From the NCBI GenBank assembly GCA_022578965.1, contig MU400568.1, positions 124,001-188,000 of the forward strand: 64,000 nucleotides of DNA. The letters run 5' to 3'. Source of the DNA: Xylaria sp. FL1777 (lineage: Eukaryota > Ascomycota > Sordariomycetes > Xylariales > Xylariaceae). A model generated the notes under the pieces. That model was not told the origin of the DNA, made no database searches, and worked only from the letters and a program-made list of their open reading frames with translations. The position numbers and the translations under genes are program-made. Each line of letters begins with the position of its first letter. Position 1 is the first letter of the stretch. Shown here one piece after another: positions 46,091-56,798 of this stretch.

Positions 46091-47273
46091 ATGATGCCTA
46101 GAACGACCCCAGCCGACAAGGCAAAACTTCTGCAAATGGACTCGATCTTTCGTGAGATCCAGACCATCTATGATGCCGGTACCCCTATTTTCACAAAAGA
46201 CAGTATACGTCAAGTTGGCGAAGAGCTGCGCCGTTTTCAGAATGGTGAGCGCAACGACGGCGGAAACATCACGATGAGGGGGGTTAATGGAGTTGATTAT
46301 GAAGTATTTGTCCATCCCCCACGCCGCGGACCTCCGAGAGAGAATGAGGTTCCCGGCGGCTCAACCTGGTGAGGTAACGCCGTTCAAAAGATATTCTATA
46401 TATTTCCTAACATGTCGAGATAAGGGTTATTCACTACCACGCCCTCGAATATCTTACCAGCTTCAAGTTATCGGATATAGCTGTATTCGATCTCCAGTCG
46501 GCCTACCTTCCCATGAAGATTGGAGCTATCATCAGGGTGCGAAACGAAAATGTCAAAGATAATAGTCCTTTACCTCCCGCCCCGCCGGAAGAGGACCTAA
46601 CCACGTATTGGGCCATCGAGCAACAGTGGAAAACGAGCAAGCACTACGCGCAACTTCAGGAAGTGCTAGCTAACGTCGAGATACCCATTCCCTTAACCAA
46701 GGTTATCGCTGTTGCATCGGGCAGACTAGTCGTCCGGTCGCAAGTGAATAAGCGCCGGGTTCTTCACCACTCGCTCATCTCCGACCTTCATTTAACGCTA
46801 GCTCAACGCGGCTTTTTTCTTCCTGCAGCATCATCCACCAGGCCGTATATCCAGGATCCGGCCTATACGCAACGAGACAAAGATATTTTGCGCTCGGCCG
46901 AATTTACCATCATAGACGATCCGCAAGCATGGCTCGAGCTGGACGAGTCCAGCGTACTCGTGTGCATCAACGCTGACTTTCCGGTCGCCGACATCGTGGC
47001 CGATATATGCCGTCCGGCTTTAATAATTTGGGACAAGAAGCGAGGTCCACATCCTTATTGGACTGTAACGTAAGCCTAAACGCGTTCGTATAAAGCTAGA
47101 TATTATGTCCCCCAGGCGCACACCGTGATATCTCGATTCAAAATCTAACGTTTCTACCGTTTATATGTAGTCCAAGAATAAAGGCGATGATTGAAAACGA
47201 GTATATCGAAACCAAGTTTCCCGATCATGAGTGTTTTGGAAATCTGGTCGTACTCGTCAGGAAGGCTACCTGA
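46091..47273 (+). pseudogene. SRR1-like domain gene with two frame breaks
   Basis: Start MMPRTTPADKAKLLQMD, followed by KDSIRQVGEELRRFQ and GVNGVDYEVFVHPP in one frame. The homologous reading then moves to a second frame (YSIYFLTCRDKGYSLPRPRISY, VGLPSHEDW). After about 46540 it moves to a third (NVKDNSPLPPAPPEEDLTTYW, VIAVASGRLV). It continues through the SRR1 core (DPAYTQRDKDILRSAEF, IDDPQAWLELDES) to an intron at 47070-47170 and a last exon ending 47273. No intron of plausible size fits at the two frame changes (about 46340 and 46535). So it is either a recent pseudogene or has two sequence errors. SRR1-like proteins are poorly understood; a plant member acts in circadian signalling. Confidence 0.7.
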
Positions 47274-47768
47274 TATCCAACGCCTCATTTGATGCCAAAT
47301 GTCTAGGGATGAAGAAGAACCATGCAGTTCGTAGAAAGCAGTACTTGGTAATATTTAATACTTAAATAATTCCCGTTAATTCAATTTCTTGCCCTTTTTA
47401 TAAATACCTAATAGTAGTATATCGTATTACGCTATTCTCTTAGTTGGAAATACAGGGCTTCAAAATAGGGTATATTTAACTCCTTCCGCCTTTTCCCTTT
47501 TATAATACAAAGACAACATCTCACTACTTCCCACTACAGTACCCCCTAACTTACAGCTTAGTCTAGACCCCTTCGCTATCGAGCACTAGTCGCCATGATG
47601 GAACAAGGCTCGGCCGATTCTGACGTCCTTAGCGAGCTTCCCGTAGCGCGCGCTCTCTCGATATAAGAGGTAGGTAGAGTGTACTAAGATTTGGAGGGTT
47701 TGCTGTAGGGAATGCATATGAAAAATCCGCAGCTTTCAAACAATTGTCCCCACCACCTTCGGCCAAGC
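47274..47768. other. Intergenic between convergent genes
   Basis: 495 bp between the SRR1-like and ankyrin gene 3' ends. AT-rich on the left half; nothing recognised. Confidence 0.5.
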
Positions 47769-50244
47769 CTACTCGATGGCATCGTAGAAACAATCCTCTT
47801 CCGAACTTGCATCCTCATCGTCGTCGTTGGCATCCCCCGTGGTACTGCTCCATTGGCGCACAAGACGCGCAAATACCTCCCTCAGCTCCGGTCCAGGCTG
47901 ACGCAATTCCAACACCTGCTGCGCTGTTCGGCCGTTCTGGTCTCGTGCCATCGCATCTTGACCTTTGATGTTGATATCGGCATTGGCATCGGTGAGGTTC
48001 CGCATCATCTCCAGACTCGCAGAGGTGGCCATGTGATGTAGCAGAGTTCGCTTCTGCTTGTCGACGTGGTCGGTATCGGCACCAAGGCGAAGCAGCAGGA
48101 CCAGTGCCGCCTCTGCGTCTCCCGAGGCGGCGGCTATGATGGGCGTTTCCCCGTCTCCGTTCGGCGACTCCAGGCTGGCCCCGGCATCGTACAGGCAGCG
48201 CACCATTCCCACCGAGTTGTAATGCCCGGCACGGAGCAGGGGCGTCTCGTGAGTGAACGGGTTTATGATGTGAACATTTGCTCCGGCATCTATGAGTCGG
48301 CGGCCGATGTCCACTCGATTCCGATCCGCTGCCAGGTGCAGGCACGATAATCCATCCTGGGTGATGATCGCGTTGATGTCAGCTCCGGCTTGCACGAGGG
48401 CATTTGCGGAGACTAGACTTCCTTCCGCCTTGGACGACAGTATCACTCGATGCAGCGCACTGAACCCCATGTCATCCACCATGTTGACGTCCGCGCCCGC
48501 ATCGATCAAAGCACAGACTGTCGCCACATCGCTATTGGCAGCGGCATACGTCAGGGGGGTACGGCCGACTCGGTCTTTCGCGTTCAACAGGTCTGGGACG
48601 GGGTTTTGAAGGGCAGTTTCCAAACGGATGGGCAACAGGCCAAGGACAATCTTGTGCATGTAGGATAATTCGAGCACTTCGATGCACGAAGAAATGGGGA
48701 ACAGGCTTTCCAGCGCGCGAGTAAAGTCGGGCGAATACCTCTTTGCCAGGATGCCGAGGCCAGCGCACAACCGAGGAGATAGCCCGTAATCGTCCACCTG
48801 GTCAGGATCCGCTCCGTTTTGCAGCAATAGTTTGATATTGTTGATACCATCGGGATTTCTGTCGTTAAATGCCAAGGTCAGTGCCGGGCGCCCGTCAAAG
48901 TAGTAGACATCTTGCACACATCCCCTTTCATGTTGGATGAGCTGTTCCAAATTCTTCGTGCTTCCGATCTGGGCTTCGTAGGGAATATGGCCGGGCCGGA
49001 ATGGCATTCTCCGCCGCGCCGCCATTGTAAACGTAAAGATTCCCGACGTGGACGCTTCCACCCAGGCATACATTGCATAATGCAAACACCACCAGAAAGG
49101 GAAGCGGTAGACGATTTGCAAACGTAAATACTTCCCTTTCGCGCAAGAGCTGTCGTTACAACCGGCAGACGCCGAAGGATACCCCGTGTAGCCTAGGAAT
49201 AGGTACCCGATGGCTATCCTCAGCATAGGCGGGATCTGTAATGATATGCCAGGCTGTGCGGGCAGATGACATCTGCATTGACAGCCGTTTCCGCATTGAG
49301 ATCCCCGGAGCCGCATGGAGAAAGATAGTACTGAGCTAGGATCATCACGAGACGGCGGGGGCTGGATTGCAGTCCTACTTCGTTTTACAGAAGCGGTTCT
49401 CATCCTAGCTAGCTCGGTCAGGATGGTTGTTTGGATACTCTGGGTAGCTTGGAACTGATAGGCTTGTTCTGTTGCTATACGATTGATTACCTGGGATCCG
49501 GTATGTATGGTGTTATGGATCGTGGAGAGCTGCTTGTTCACTTCCCGCTTATGGCTGGCATTCTCGGTCTCTCGTACAGAGAAGGAATCATGCAATGTTT
49601 GGATCTCGGCGCCTATCCTCGTCTCTTGACGTGCCATGGCAGTGCGAATGTTGCCGAGCTCGCCACTTGTTGCTTGAGCTTGCTGCATGCCAACTTTGAC
49701 TTCATGAAGCTCAAGTTTAATCCGGCTTTCCAATGAACTATGGCCAAAAGGTCAATTAATAAACAGTCCCATTTCATATTTACTGAAGGGACGGGGGGCG
49801 TTGTGCATATTATACTTACGGGTTGTGGGCAACTAGCAAGTCATTGATTCTTTGGCGGACCTCCTTCAGCCTATTGTTTAATTTCACAGCATGTTTCTTC
49901 TGTCGGAGCCATCGGAATCCCTGGTTTGCCGGCTTCCCTGGGCTTAGCCGAGCAGCAAGAGACTCGAGCTCTATTAGGATCCCACCAGCTTTATCGAGTT
50001 CGCCGCCAAGACAAGCCAGAAAGCCCGCATCGTGTTGCGCGTCGCCGAGGGTTTCAACGGCCTGCCGCGACTCTTTCACTCTCTCGAGGACAAGGCTGAT
50101 TTCCGTGATCTGATTAGATAGATCCAGGATAAGCGCAGGGGCGTTCTTAAAGTCCGAGATGAGGGTACGCAGTTTTAAGGACGCTCGAATTGATACGTCA
50201 GTCAAGCCGGCCGCGGCCGAAAGGAGCGAAAAGGGGTCCGCCAT
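47769..50244 (-). CDS. STAND-type N-terminal domain plus ankyrin repeats, no NTPase
   Basis: Two exons (50244-49820 and 49737-47769, 82-nt intron) encode 797 aa. Residues 1-141 (MADPFSLLSAAAGLTDVSIR, LRKKK-like WLRQKKHAVKL, RQRINDLLVAHN) match the helical N-terminal domain of fungal STAND receptors (PigL_N/PF17111 type). A coiled-coil-like stretch follows. Then come two hydrophobic segments around residues 305-375 with several Cys. After that at least six ankyrin repeats run to the end (TPLTYAAANSDVATVCALI, LSCLHLAADRNRVDIGRRLI, KRTLLHHMATSASLEMM), with a final acidic tail. No Walker A or B motif is visible, so it is not a complete NLR. It may be a receptor-like or decoy member of the incompatibility repertoire (inference). 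Confidence 0.83.
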
Positions 50245-51848
50245 TCAGGATATGTCTAGGCATCTCATGGCTAACTTGCACCGCATCTTCTGGAGCAATC
50301 AGAGTAGCTGGGCATCACTAACAGAAGAAGCCAGAGAGTAGAGGGCAATTATAGTTGAAAGGACATTAGTGCGCGCGGCTCATGATATGCGAACAGGCAT
50401 ATCATAAGGCAGAATAGACCGGGCGCCATCGTCTGCCTGTCTACATGCGTCTTGCATTGATTGGCCCACGTACCTTGCTTCGAAGGAGGATGTGAAGGAG
50501 AGTGAAGGGGGCTATACCCATATAAGAGCTGCCTTAGCGAGTACATGCGCTGCGCAGTCTGTGTTGGGTAAAGTGTACCCTTGTCTGGTAGATTTTTTGC
50601 GCTAACAGTCGACCACCGCGCAAGAAGTATCTCGTCACGAGGTACTTCCACCAAGCGTTACCGCGCCTGAACCGCGCCTACGCCCACGGAGGCCCGCAAA
50701 TACTTAGTAGACAAGGCTTTCGAGACCCGCTGCACAGGGGGTTTTTCCGTGCAAGTAACGGGTTAGCGTGCCAAGTATACTTGACTTACCAGACCTCAAC
50801 TGTACATATGTACTGTTGTCAGAAATAAGCGAGCCAGTCAGCTGGGTGCATACGATTGCCGATGGTGTCATGAGCTGAAGTACTTATCAATTGAAGGCGC
50901 ATTCGAGCGCAGGGATCGAGAGGCGGATGGGATAATTAGCCCCTGAGTGGGTAGGTCTGGCTTAGTGGAACGAGAGCATACCTAGCTGCACTCCTCACTA
51001 AAAATAAGGAGTAGAAGGAGGATAGCTAGCAACAAGTTTTTGACTTTAATTGATTGTATTTTAATTGATCTCTTTATTCCTCATATTTTAATCAATTTGG
51101 ATATTTGGATGCGTAGGATATGGCCTATCTCCTTGTATTCAGAGTGGGGATAAGCCCCCTATAGTTTCCTCACTCCATTCCAGCAGATGTAGCTTTTCCA
51201 GTCTTAAATGCAACATCAAATTCTCAACAGCAGAGATAGAGTGGTAAACCTCTATTACACGCGCTGAACACGCTGAACACTTTGTACGCTATCTAAATGC
51301 GTAGTTCGGTAAGACACCTAGACCATCCTACGCTGAAATGAGATCCATTGAGACTGTCTCTTGTGTTCAGAAGTGAGGCTATTCAGCCCTTGATTATCTG
51401 AGACATATTGGCGGACCTCGAAGGTTAGGAAGGGTAGATCAATTGTATATAGAGTTAAGGATAGCCACCAAGCTTGGCACGAGTCTGGAAGGGAGGTATG
51501 GATTTTGGCAGTTATGAATAGAGTCAATTTCCCAGTTCCAAGCCCTGAAATTAGCAGCCCTTGTTATATAAGAGATGAGTAAGTAGTCTGCAGGGATAGT
51601 TTCTTGTCCGGCCCAACCGTGTTATTAACAAAACAACACATAGAGGAAAAAGTATTAGATATCAAAACGAAAACAAGAGAAAACTACCATCCGACGTTTG
51701 CATCTCATGGTGTTACTCGCGATTCACTTGTCGCAACTGACTGTTTTATATAAGAAAACCCCTTTGCAAAACTTCTTGTAGAATTATGGCCCTTAGGCAA
51801 GGCTCAGTGACCTGCCTGGTATTCAATCCGTTGGCTAGAATTTTTGAC
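50245..51848. other. Intergenic, no supported gene
   Basis: About 1.6 kb. The first 200 bp should contain the promoter of the ankyrin gene. 51030-51120 is a run of ATTGATT-like AT-rich sequence. No open frame is convincing. Confidence 0.5.
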
Positions 51849-53037
51849 TTAGGGAAGCCCAGGGCCAGCAGCGTGACCTTGGATTCTATGGGATCGGGGG
51901 AAGCTATTCGTGAACTTTCTAATCATTCGCTTAGAGTGGCTCTCAGGTACAGGTGACGAATCTTGAAGTTCACCGCTTTCGCTTTCTTCTTTGTTGCTTT
52001 CTTCTCTATCGTCTTCTTCAATGGCACTTTCTTCGATGTCTCTTTCTTCGACGGCTGGCTCTTCTCTATCGCTTTCCTCGTCTGCAGGGCTGTCTAGTGC
52101 TTCCAGTCCTCCTGCGAGGATTTTAGAGAGCTGTGTCGCAGATATCTTGAGCTTTGGGTTTTCTGAACCGATTTTATTGGCCAATCTCTTGCAAAGAAAA
52201 TCTTCGAATGAGAGCTCTAACACTGTTGAGGTAACGGTTCTTCCGGCTCGATTTTGGAATACCTGCATGTGATCAATGAATGTTTGCTGCGCCGGACATA
52301 GTGACATAAACCCACCCTATCTTCACCCTTCTCAATTCCCGAATACCTTCCAGATGAGTTAAATTTCGCTTTCCACACGAAAAATACTGCGTTTCCACTT
52401 TGGCCCTTCTTTCTTGCCTCATATATTTCTGTGAGATTTATTCCGACGACAGTGCGAACAGCACCGCGACTCTCAGTGATGAAAGCTTTTGCGCTTTCTT
52501 GCAGATCTGGCAGTGGTTCGCCCCAAGCTACCTTTACTACTAGCCCTGGAAATTTACACTTCTTGTGTCGGTAGCTGTTATCAGGCTGTCTGTTCGAGAT
52601 TCCCGAAAGGGGTACATTCGCCGCCCCTTGCATAACCATGGACCTAGCAGCTTCAACTACTTCTTTTGAGCTCTTTCTATTAGTCTCCAGACTATCCAGC
52701 CAGTTGATTACCAACGTGTCCAGCCTTCTCGTTACATGCTCATGAAGAGGTGTAATCATGTGAATAATAAAAAGGCATTTAGAGGGCAGATATTCGTACC
52801 TAAGCTTAACTATCAGCAACAGTTGGTTCAGGCCCCCAGAATTCTTTCTTACCGGAGTTTAGTCTGGAAACAGTTTCGCAGTGTACTTTCTTTGGGATTT
52901 TGTAAGATTCGAAGAAGTTGACGGTATTCATAGGGTCTGAGATCCTTTTTAATCAAGGGCTCATCGCTTCTGTAATCATACCGACCGTGTTGTATCTGTT
53001 CAATCAATGCGATGAGTTCTCTCAGTCGCAGTGCCAT
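51849..53037 (-). CDS. Unknown protein, possible PDDEXK-like core, acidic C-terminal tail
   Basis: Three exons: 53037-52853, 52799-52316 and 52262-51849, both introns 53 nt, 360 aa. The start MALRLRELIALIEQI is followed by KLRYEYLPSKCLFIIHMITPLHE. The core has KCKFPGLVVKVAWGEPLPDL, AKAFITESRGAVRTVVGI and AVFFVWKAKF. This strand-helix-strand order, with P-x-x-V-x-[EK]-V, resembles fungal proteins with a restriction-endonuclease-like fold. Here the expected acidic residue in V-x-E-V-A is a Lys (VVKVAW), so catalysis is doubtful. The last exon is dominated by repeated EES and REE units (about residues 270-315), an acidic low-complexity region. Function is unknown; fold assignment is tentative. 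No secretion signal is seen. Confidence 0.65.
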
Positions 53038-54481
53038 GGCTTGATAGGCACTTGGTATCCGGGGAACATTTACGGATTCCAGGTTGACGGTACCAGCTCT
53101 GGGGGAGTAGATGGAGGTGTGAGGTTCCGATTGCTTTGTTGCCTAACTGCTGTCCCTCCTCCTGAGCTTTTTGATCGGTTTTGCAGGCTTTCTGCGTCAT
53201 AAATCTTCTTGAGCCACTCGGTGATAATTTGCCTCATATTTAACATCGTTAAAGTACAGGGTATAAAATCTGGTGGCTACGTAGTGTTATTACATAAATC
53301 CGGACCATGTCAGCATATAGGGCTGTATTCGATGTCAAGGGAGATTCTTGTGATTCTATCGCAGGGGCCAAACGTATCATCCCCAGCCACTCACAAAATG
53401 TGCAGATTGTAGCAAACATACATTGATTGGTTCCCCCCTCACGTTTCAAAATTGTACGCCCCTACTACCTCCTTTATTTATGCGTAGGCTACTTGGGGGT
53501 CAGCAAGGCGTTTTGCGTTCTTGATTGGACGATACCGATCACTCCTGTCGTAGTACAGGTGCATATTTTACGCAAGACAGAGCTTTGTATTCCTAGATCT
53601 AGTATCTAGTACTACTCATGTTGACTCTTGGCAAGATTGTGTGCTGTTTTCTAGTTCTAGGCAGCTATTCGATGCACTTCCAGGTTCACGCCCCCTCCCC
53701 CCAATATATAGCTCCTCACAAGATGACGACAAACGCGGCCCCCAAACACACATCTCCTGATTGAACAGACACGTAGTGTTAAAAGCTGTTGAGCTCCGAT
53801 GCAGAAATGCAACGATTTTGGTATCAAGCTATCCTTTAGGTCAAGAAACAGGACCCCGATCTCGCTAGGAACTTCAATAATTTCATTTTTACCTCTGCTC
53901 ACAGAAATACAAGATGACATCAACGTAGCAGTTGAAAGAAGCAATTCAATCCCCTATGTTGCAAGTACAAGTAAGCGTTTCTTGTGCTTAGTGTTAGCAT
54001 CCCATTCATGATCCCATGCCTTGGCGTCGGCTTGTCGGATGCCACCTTAAGATAAAGCTTGACTCAACTTCAATTCAACCGATCATGGCACTACACTTGT
54101 ATGAATTTTCTCATGCACCTTGCATGGTTGACCGACGAAGACTTATTATATTGGACTAGAACTACAGCCGGTAATTATTGTAGGTACGGATCACAGCTAC
54201 AGCTCAATCTAAAAGAAACCCCGCATCATATTTTACCACCAGGGCATGACGTACGCTCAGTCCCAACCAGGTTGCATTTACCATATATCTAAGACTGATG
54301 ATGCGATTTCTGCCCGTATCAATGCATGATCTACAGTAGAAGGCTGAATTCAGATTATCTAATACAAAAATGGGGCAGTTTCTCCCGATATTGGCAAGCT
54401 GACCGACTTAACCCAGAGGCTTATCGCAAGTGTTCCTATTGCACCACTCTTCATGACTGACTTTTTCGCAACTATACGTGC
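53038..54481. other. Intergenic, divergent promoters
   Basis: About 1.4 kb between divergently transcribed genes. Short open frames only; a C-run lies at about 53690-53700. Nothing recognised. Confidence 0.5.
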
Positions 54482-55764
54482 ATGATGGCCAATTTCGATG
54501 ATATCCCCGCTGGGACGCCGGCTGCACCACCACCCCCGGGAGTAGTACCAAATCTCGATGATCCCGTATCAAGGGGCCCGTCTTTCCTCATTCTAGGCGT
54601 ATTCGTCTCTCTGTCGCTTCTTTCAGTCCTAATTAGGATTTTTGTTCGCTTTCGCCTCACTAAGGGCTGGGGCTGGGATGACTGTAAGTCTTGTCCCAGT
54701 CTACGAGTTCCTTTTACTGACATAAGTTCGCTTAGATGCTTGTATTGCGGCTGCTGTATGGTTCATAGCCTGTCTGGGTAATGGAGCTCATTATTTGATA
54801 CAGGGCGGATCATTGACTTACGCGATACTATACAGCGAAGGTTTGGATCCCAAAACAGTGAGCCAAGGCAGCCAAGTCTAATATACTCCGACAGTAATCT
54901 CAAGAGATCCCGTAAAACATATATGGGATATTGGTATTTCTTCGATCCCTGATGCATTCGAAGCCAAGGTACACATTACTTGCATCTACAACAACAACAC
55001 TATTGCTTACTTTATCTAGGGATTGTCAGTGCACGGAGTCGCCTACCAAATCACAATTTTCTTTACCAAACTCTCTATTCTCTTGCTTTATCTGCGAATC
55101 TTCGGCGTCAATAAGATTTTTTCTCTCATTACAAGGATCAGTATTGTCATTATCACTGGTTTCTATATTCCACTAGTTGGCATCGCGATTGGTTTTTTAG
55201 TCAGCTGCAATAACTTGGCAAACTTTGTGGAATCTCACTTTTGTGGCAACTACAATGGGCCGGTGTTACTATTGAACGCGAGTTTCAATGTCATTACTGA
55301 TCTCTGGCTTCTATTGCTACCATTCCCAGTCCTACTGAAACTGCGACTATATCGTCGACAAAAGATCGGCCTCATTGCTGTGTTCGCCGCTGGTGTAGGG
55401 TAGGCAATAATGGATAACCCCTATTAGCTAATTAATATCTCTTAGCTAATTCGTTTCCTTCCAGGGCCTGTGTTGCTAGTATATCACGACTAGTAGAAAT
55501 CAGCATCAATTACAGCAACTCAGACGCGACTTGGAGCGTAGGTACACTTGCTGAATTTAGGTTACTCTTCCCGCAATTCTCTTTATCAGGTTGTGGTACT
55601 AAGGAATATTCAGCATCGTTGAAATAAATATTGGGATTATCGTTGCTTGTCATTCTACCTTCCCCCCCTTTCTCAGCCATGTGAGAGACTTGTTGTGGCA
55701 CGCTAGGAGCTCAAAACTCACTCGGGTTCGGAATCAGGGGTCAAGCGTTGGCCAGAGTTCATGA
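54482..55764 (+). CDS. Rhodopsin-domain integral membrane protein, six exons
   Basis: Assembled as 54482-54683, 54736-54777, 54895-54968, 55020-55399, 55465-55541 and 55604-55764, giving 311 aa. Junctions restore WGWDDYACIAAAVWF, KHIWDIGI, AFEAKGLSVHGVAYQ, GVGACVASISRL and WSVGIFSIVEINIGIIVAC, all landmarks of the fungal rhodopsin domain (PF20684). Exon 2 is only 42 nt and the acceptor of intron 2 is chosen because the unspliced frame has a stop. The C-terminal tail is short (ends SVGQSS) compared with the family. Several weak splice sites (GTAATG, GTACAC) leave room for a decaying gene. It is a predicted seven-helix plasma-membrane protein of unknown ligand. It is the second member of this family in the window. 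Confidence 0.75.
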
Positions 55765-56798
55765 AGGGCAAGACAGCAAGCAAAACTCAGGGGGGCCCAT
55801 ACTTATAAACAGTAATACTCCAATGATCTCTCGGAGATTTTCAGACTTGATTAAAAATCAATTATCACGATCGGGTTTGCGAACCCTGCCTTCTCTTAAA
55901 AGATAGCAGATAAATAGAGGGTAAATGCGTATTAGGGATATGATAAAATTGATTGCTAGGATAGTGACAATTTTCAGGGGCATTTGAGGCGCTAACGAAA
56001 TTGTCCAGAATCCGTATATTGAAGTGCGTAGGGTGAATAAGCTGTTGACCAAACCGAAAAAAAAGTATTCTTAGCAGTATAAGATATAGAACTGTCATGA
56101 TGTATCGTTAATATTATTTGATATTGTGCATTCAGTCTATAGCGCATAGGTCTTGAGTATGAGAGCCCTTGACTATTTGCGGTTGCAATTCAGTAGTGGA
56201 ATGTGCTCGCTTAACTAGAAGGCCATGCAGAGTAGCCAAGTAAAAGTAATATCAATTAATATGAGGAAAGGGTCAGCTTCGTAGTTGTATCTCATAGCCC
56301 ATGTCAGAAGTATGACTTGATGCAGTTTCAGCTTTCAGGCAATACATCGTATTAATCAGCAACTCATTGAACCTGGAGAGATAAACATAGATAGAGGTTC
56401 TTGTAATCATAACCTTGTGATTACTCGCATATGCCAGCAAGGGTGTTAGGTCGTGCAGATGTGTTCACGTTCACTGCTGCGCCTCTTGGAGGTGGGGGAG
56501 AGCATGCGACTCCAAGGAGCTTAATCAATTCAAATTCTATAAGGCACCCCCTCATTTTACTGAAACTACTGCGTGTGTGGTGAATGTAAGCCTAGGGGAA
56601 TACGGATTTCAAGAGACAATGGTATTTCTCTCGTATGACTGCCACCTCGACATATCAAGGCCATGAATTTTTCTCTAAACAAAGTACCTTCATATAAAAA
56701 CGAACCGGACTTAACAGAATTGGTATGATATACGAAGATTAGTTCTACTCAATATGCCGCACCGCTGATAAGAAGTTCAGGGGAAGAGCTCATCTACT
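55765..56798. other. Intergenic, no supported gene
   Basis: About 1 kb, AT-rich. It may contain a short first exon with the start codon of the HET-domain gene, but I cannot place it. Confidence 0.45.

Noticed and set aside
46497..46535. 39-nt GT..AG interval that could repair the SRR1-like frame
   Set aside because: Too short for a fungal intron and it would delete conserved residues (GLPSHED).
47744..48609. Plus-strand open frames opposite the ankyrin repeats
   Set aside because: Antisense shadows of the ankyrin coding sequence with no domains of their own.
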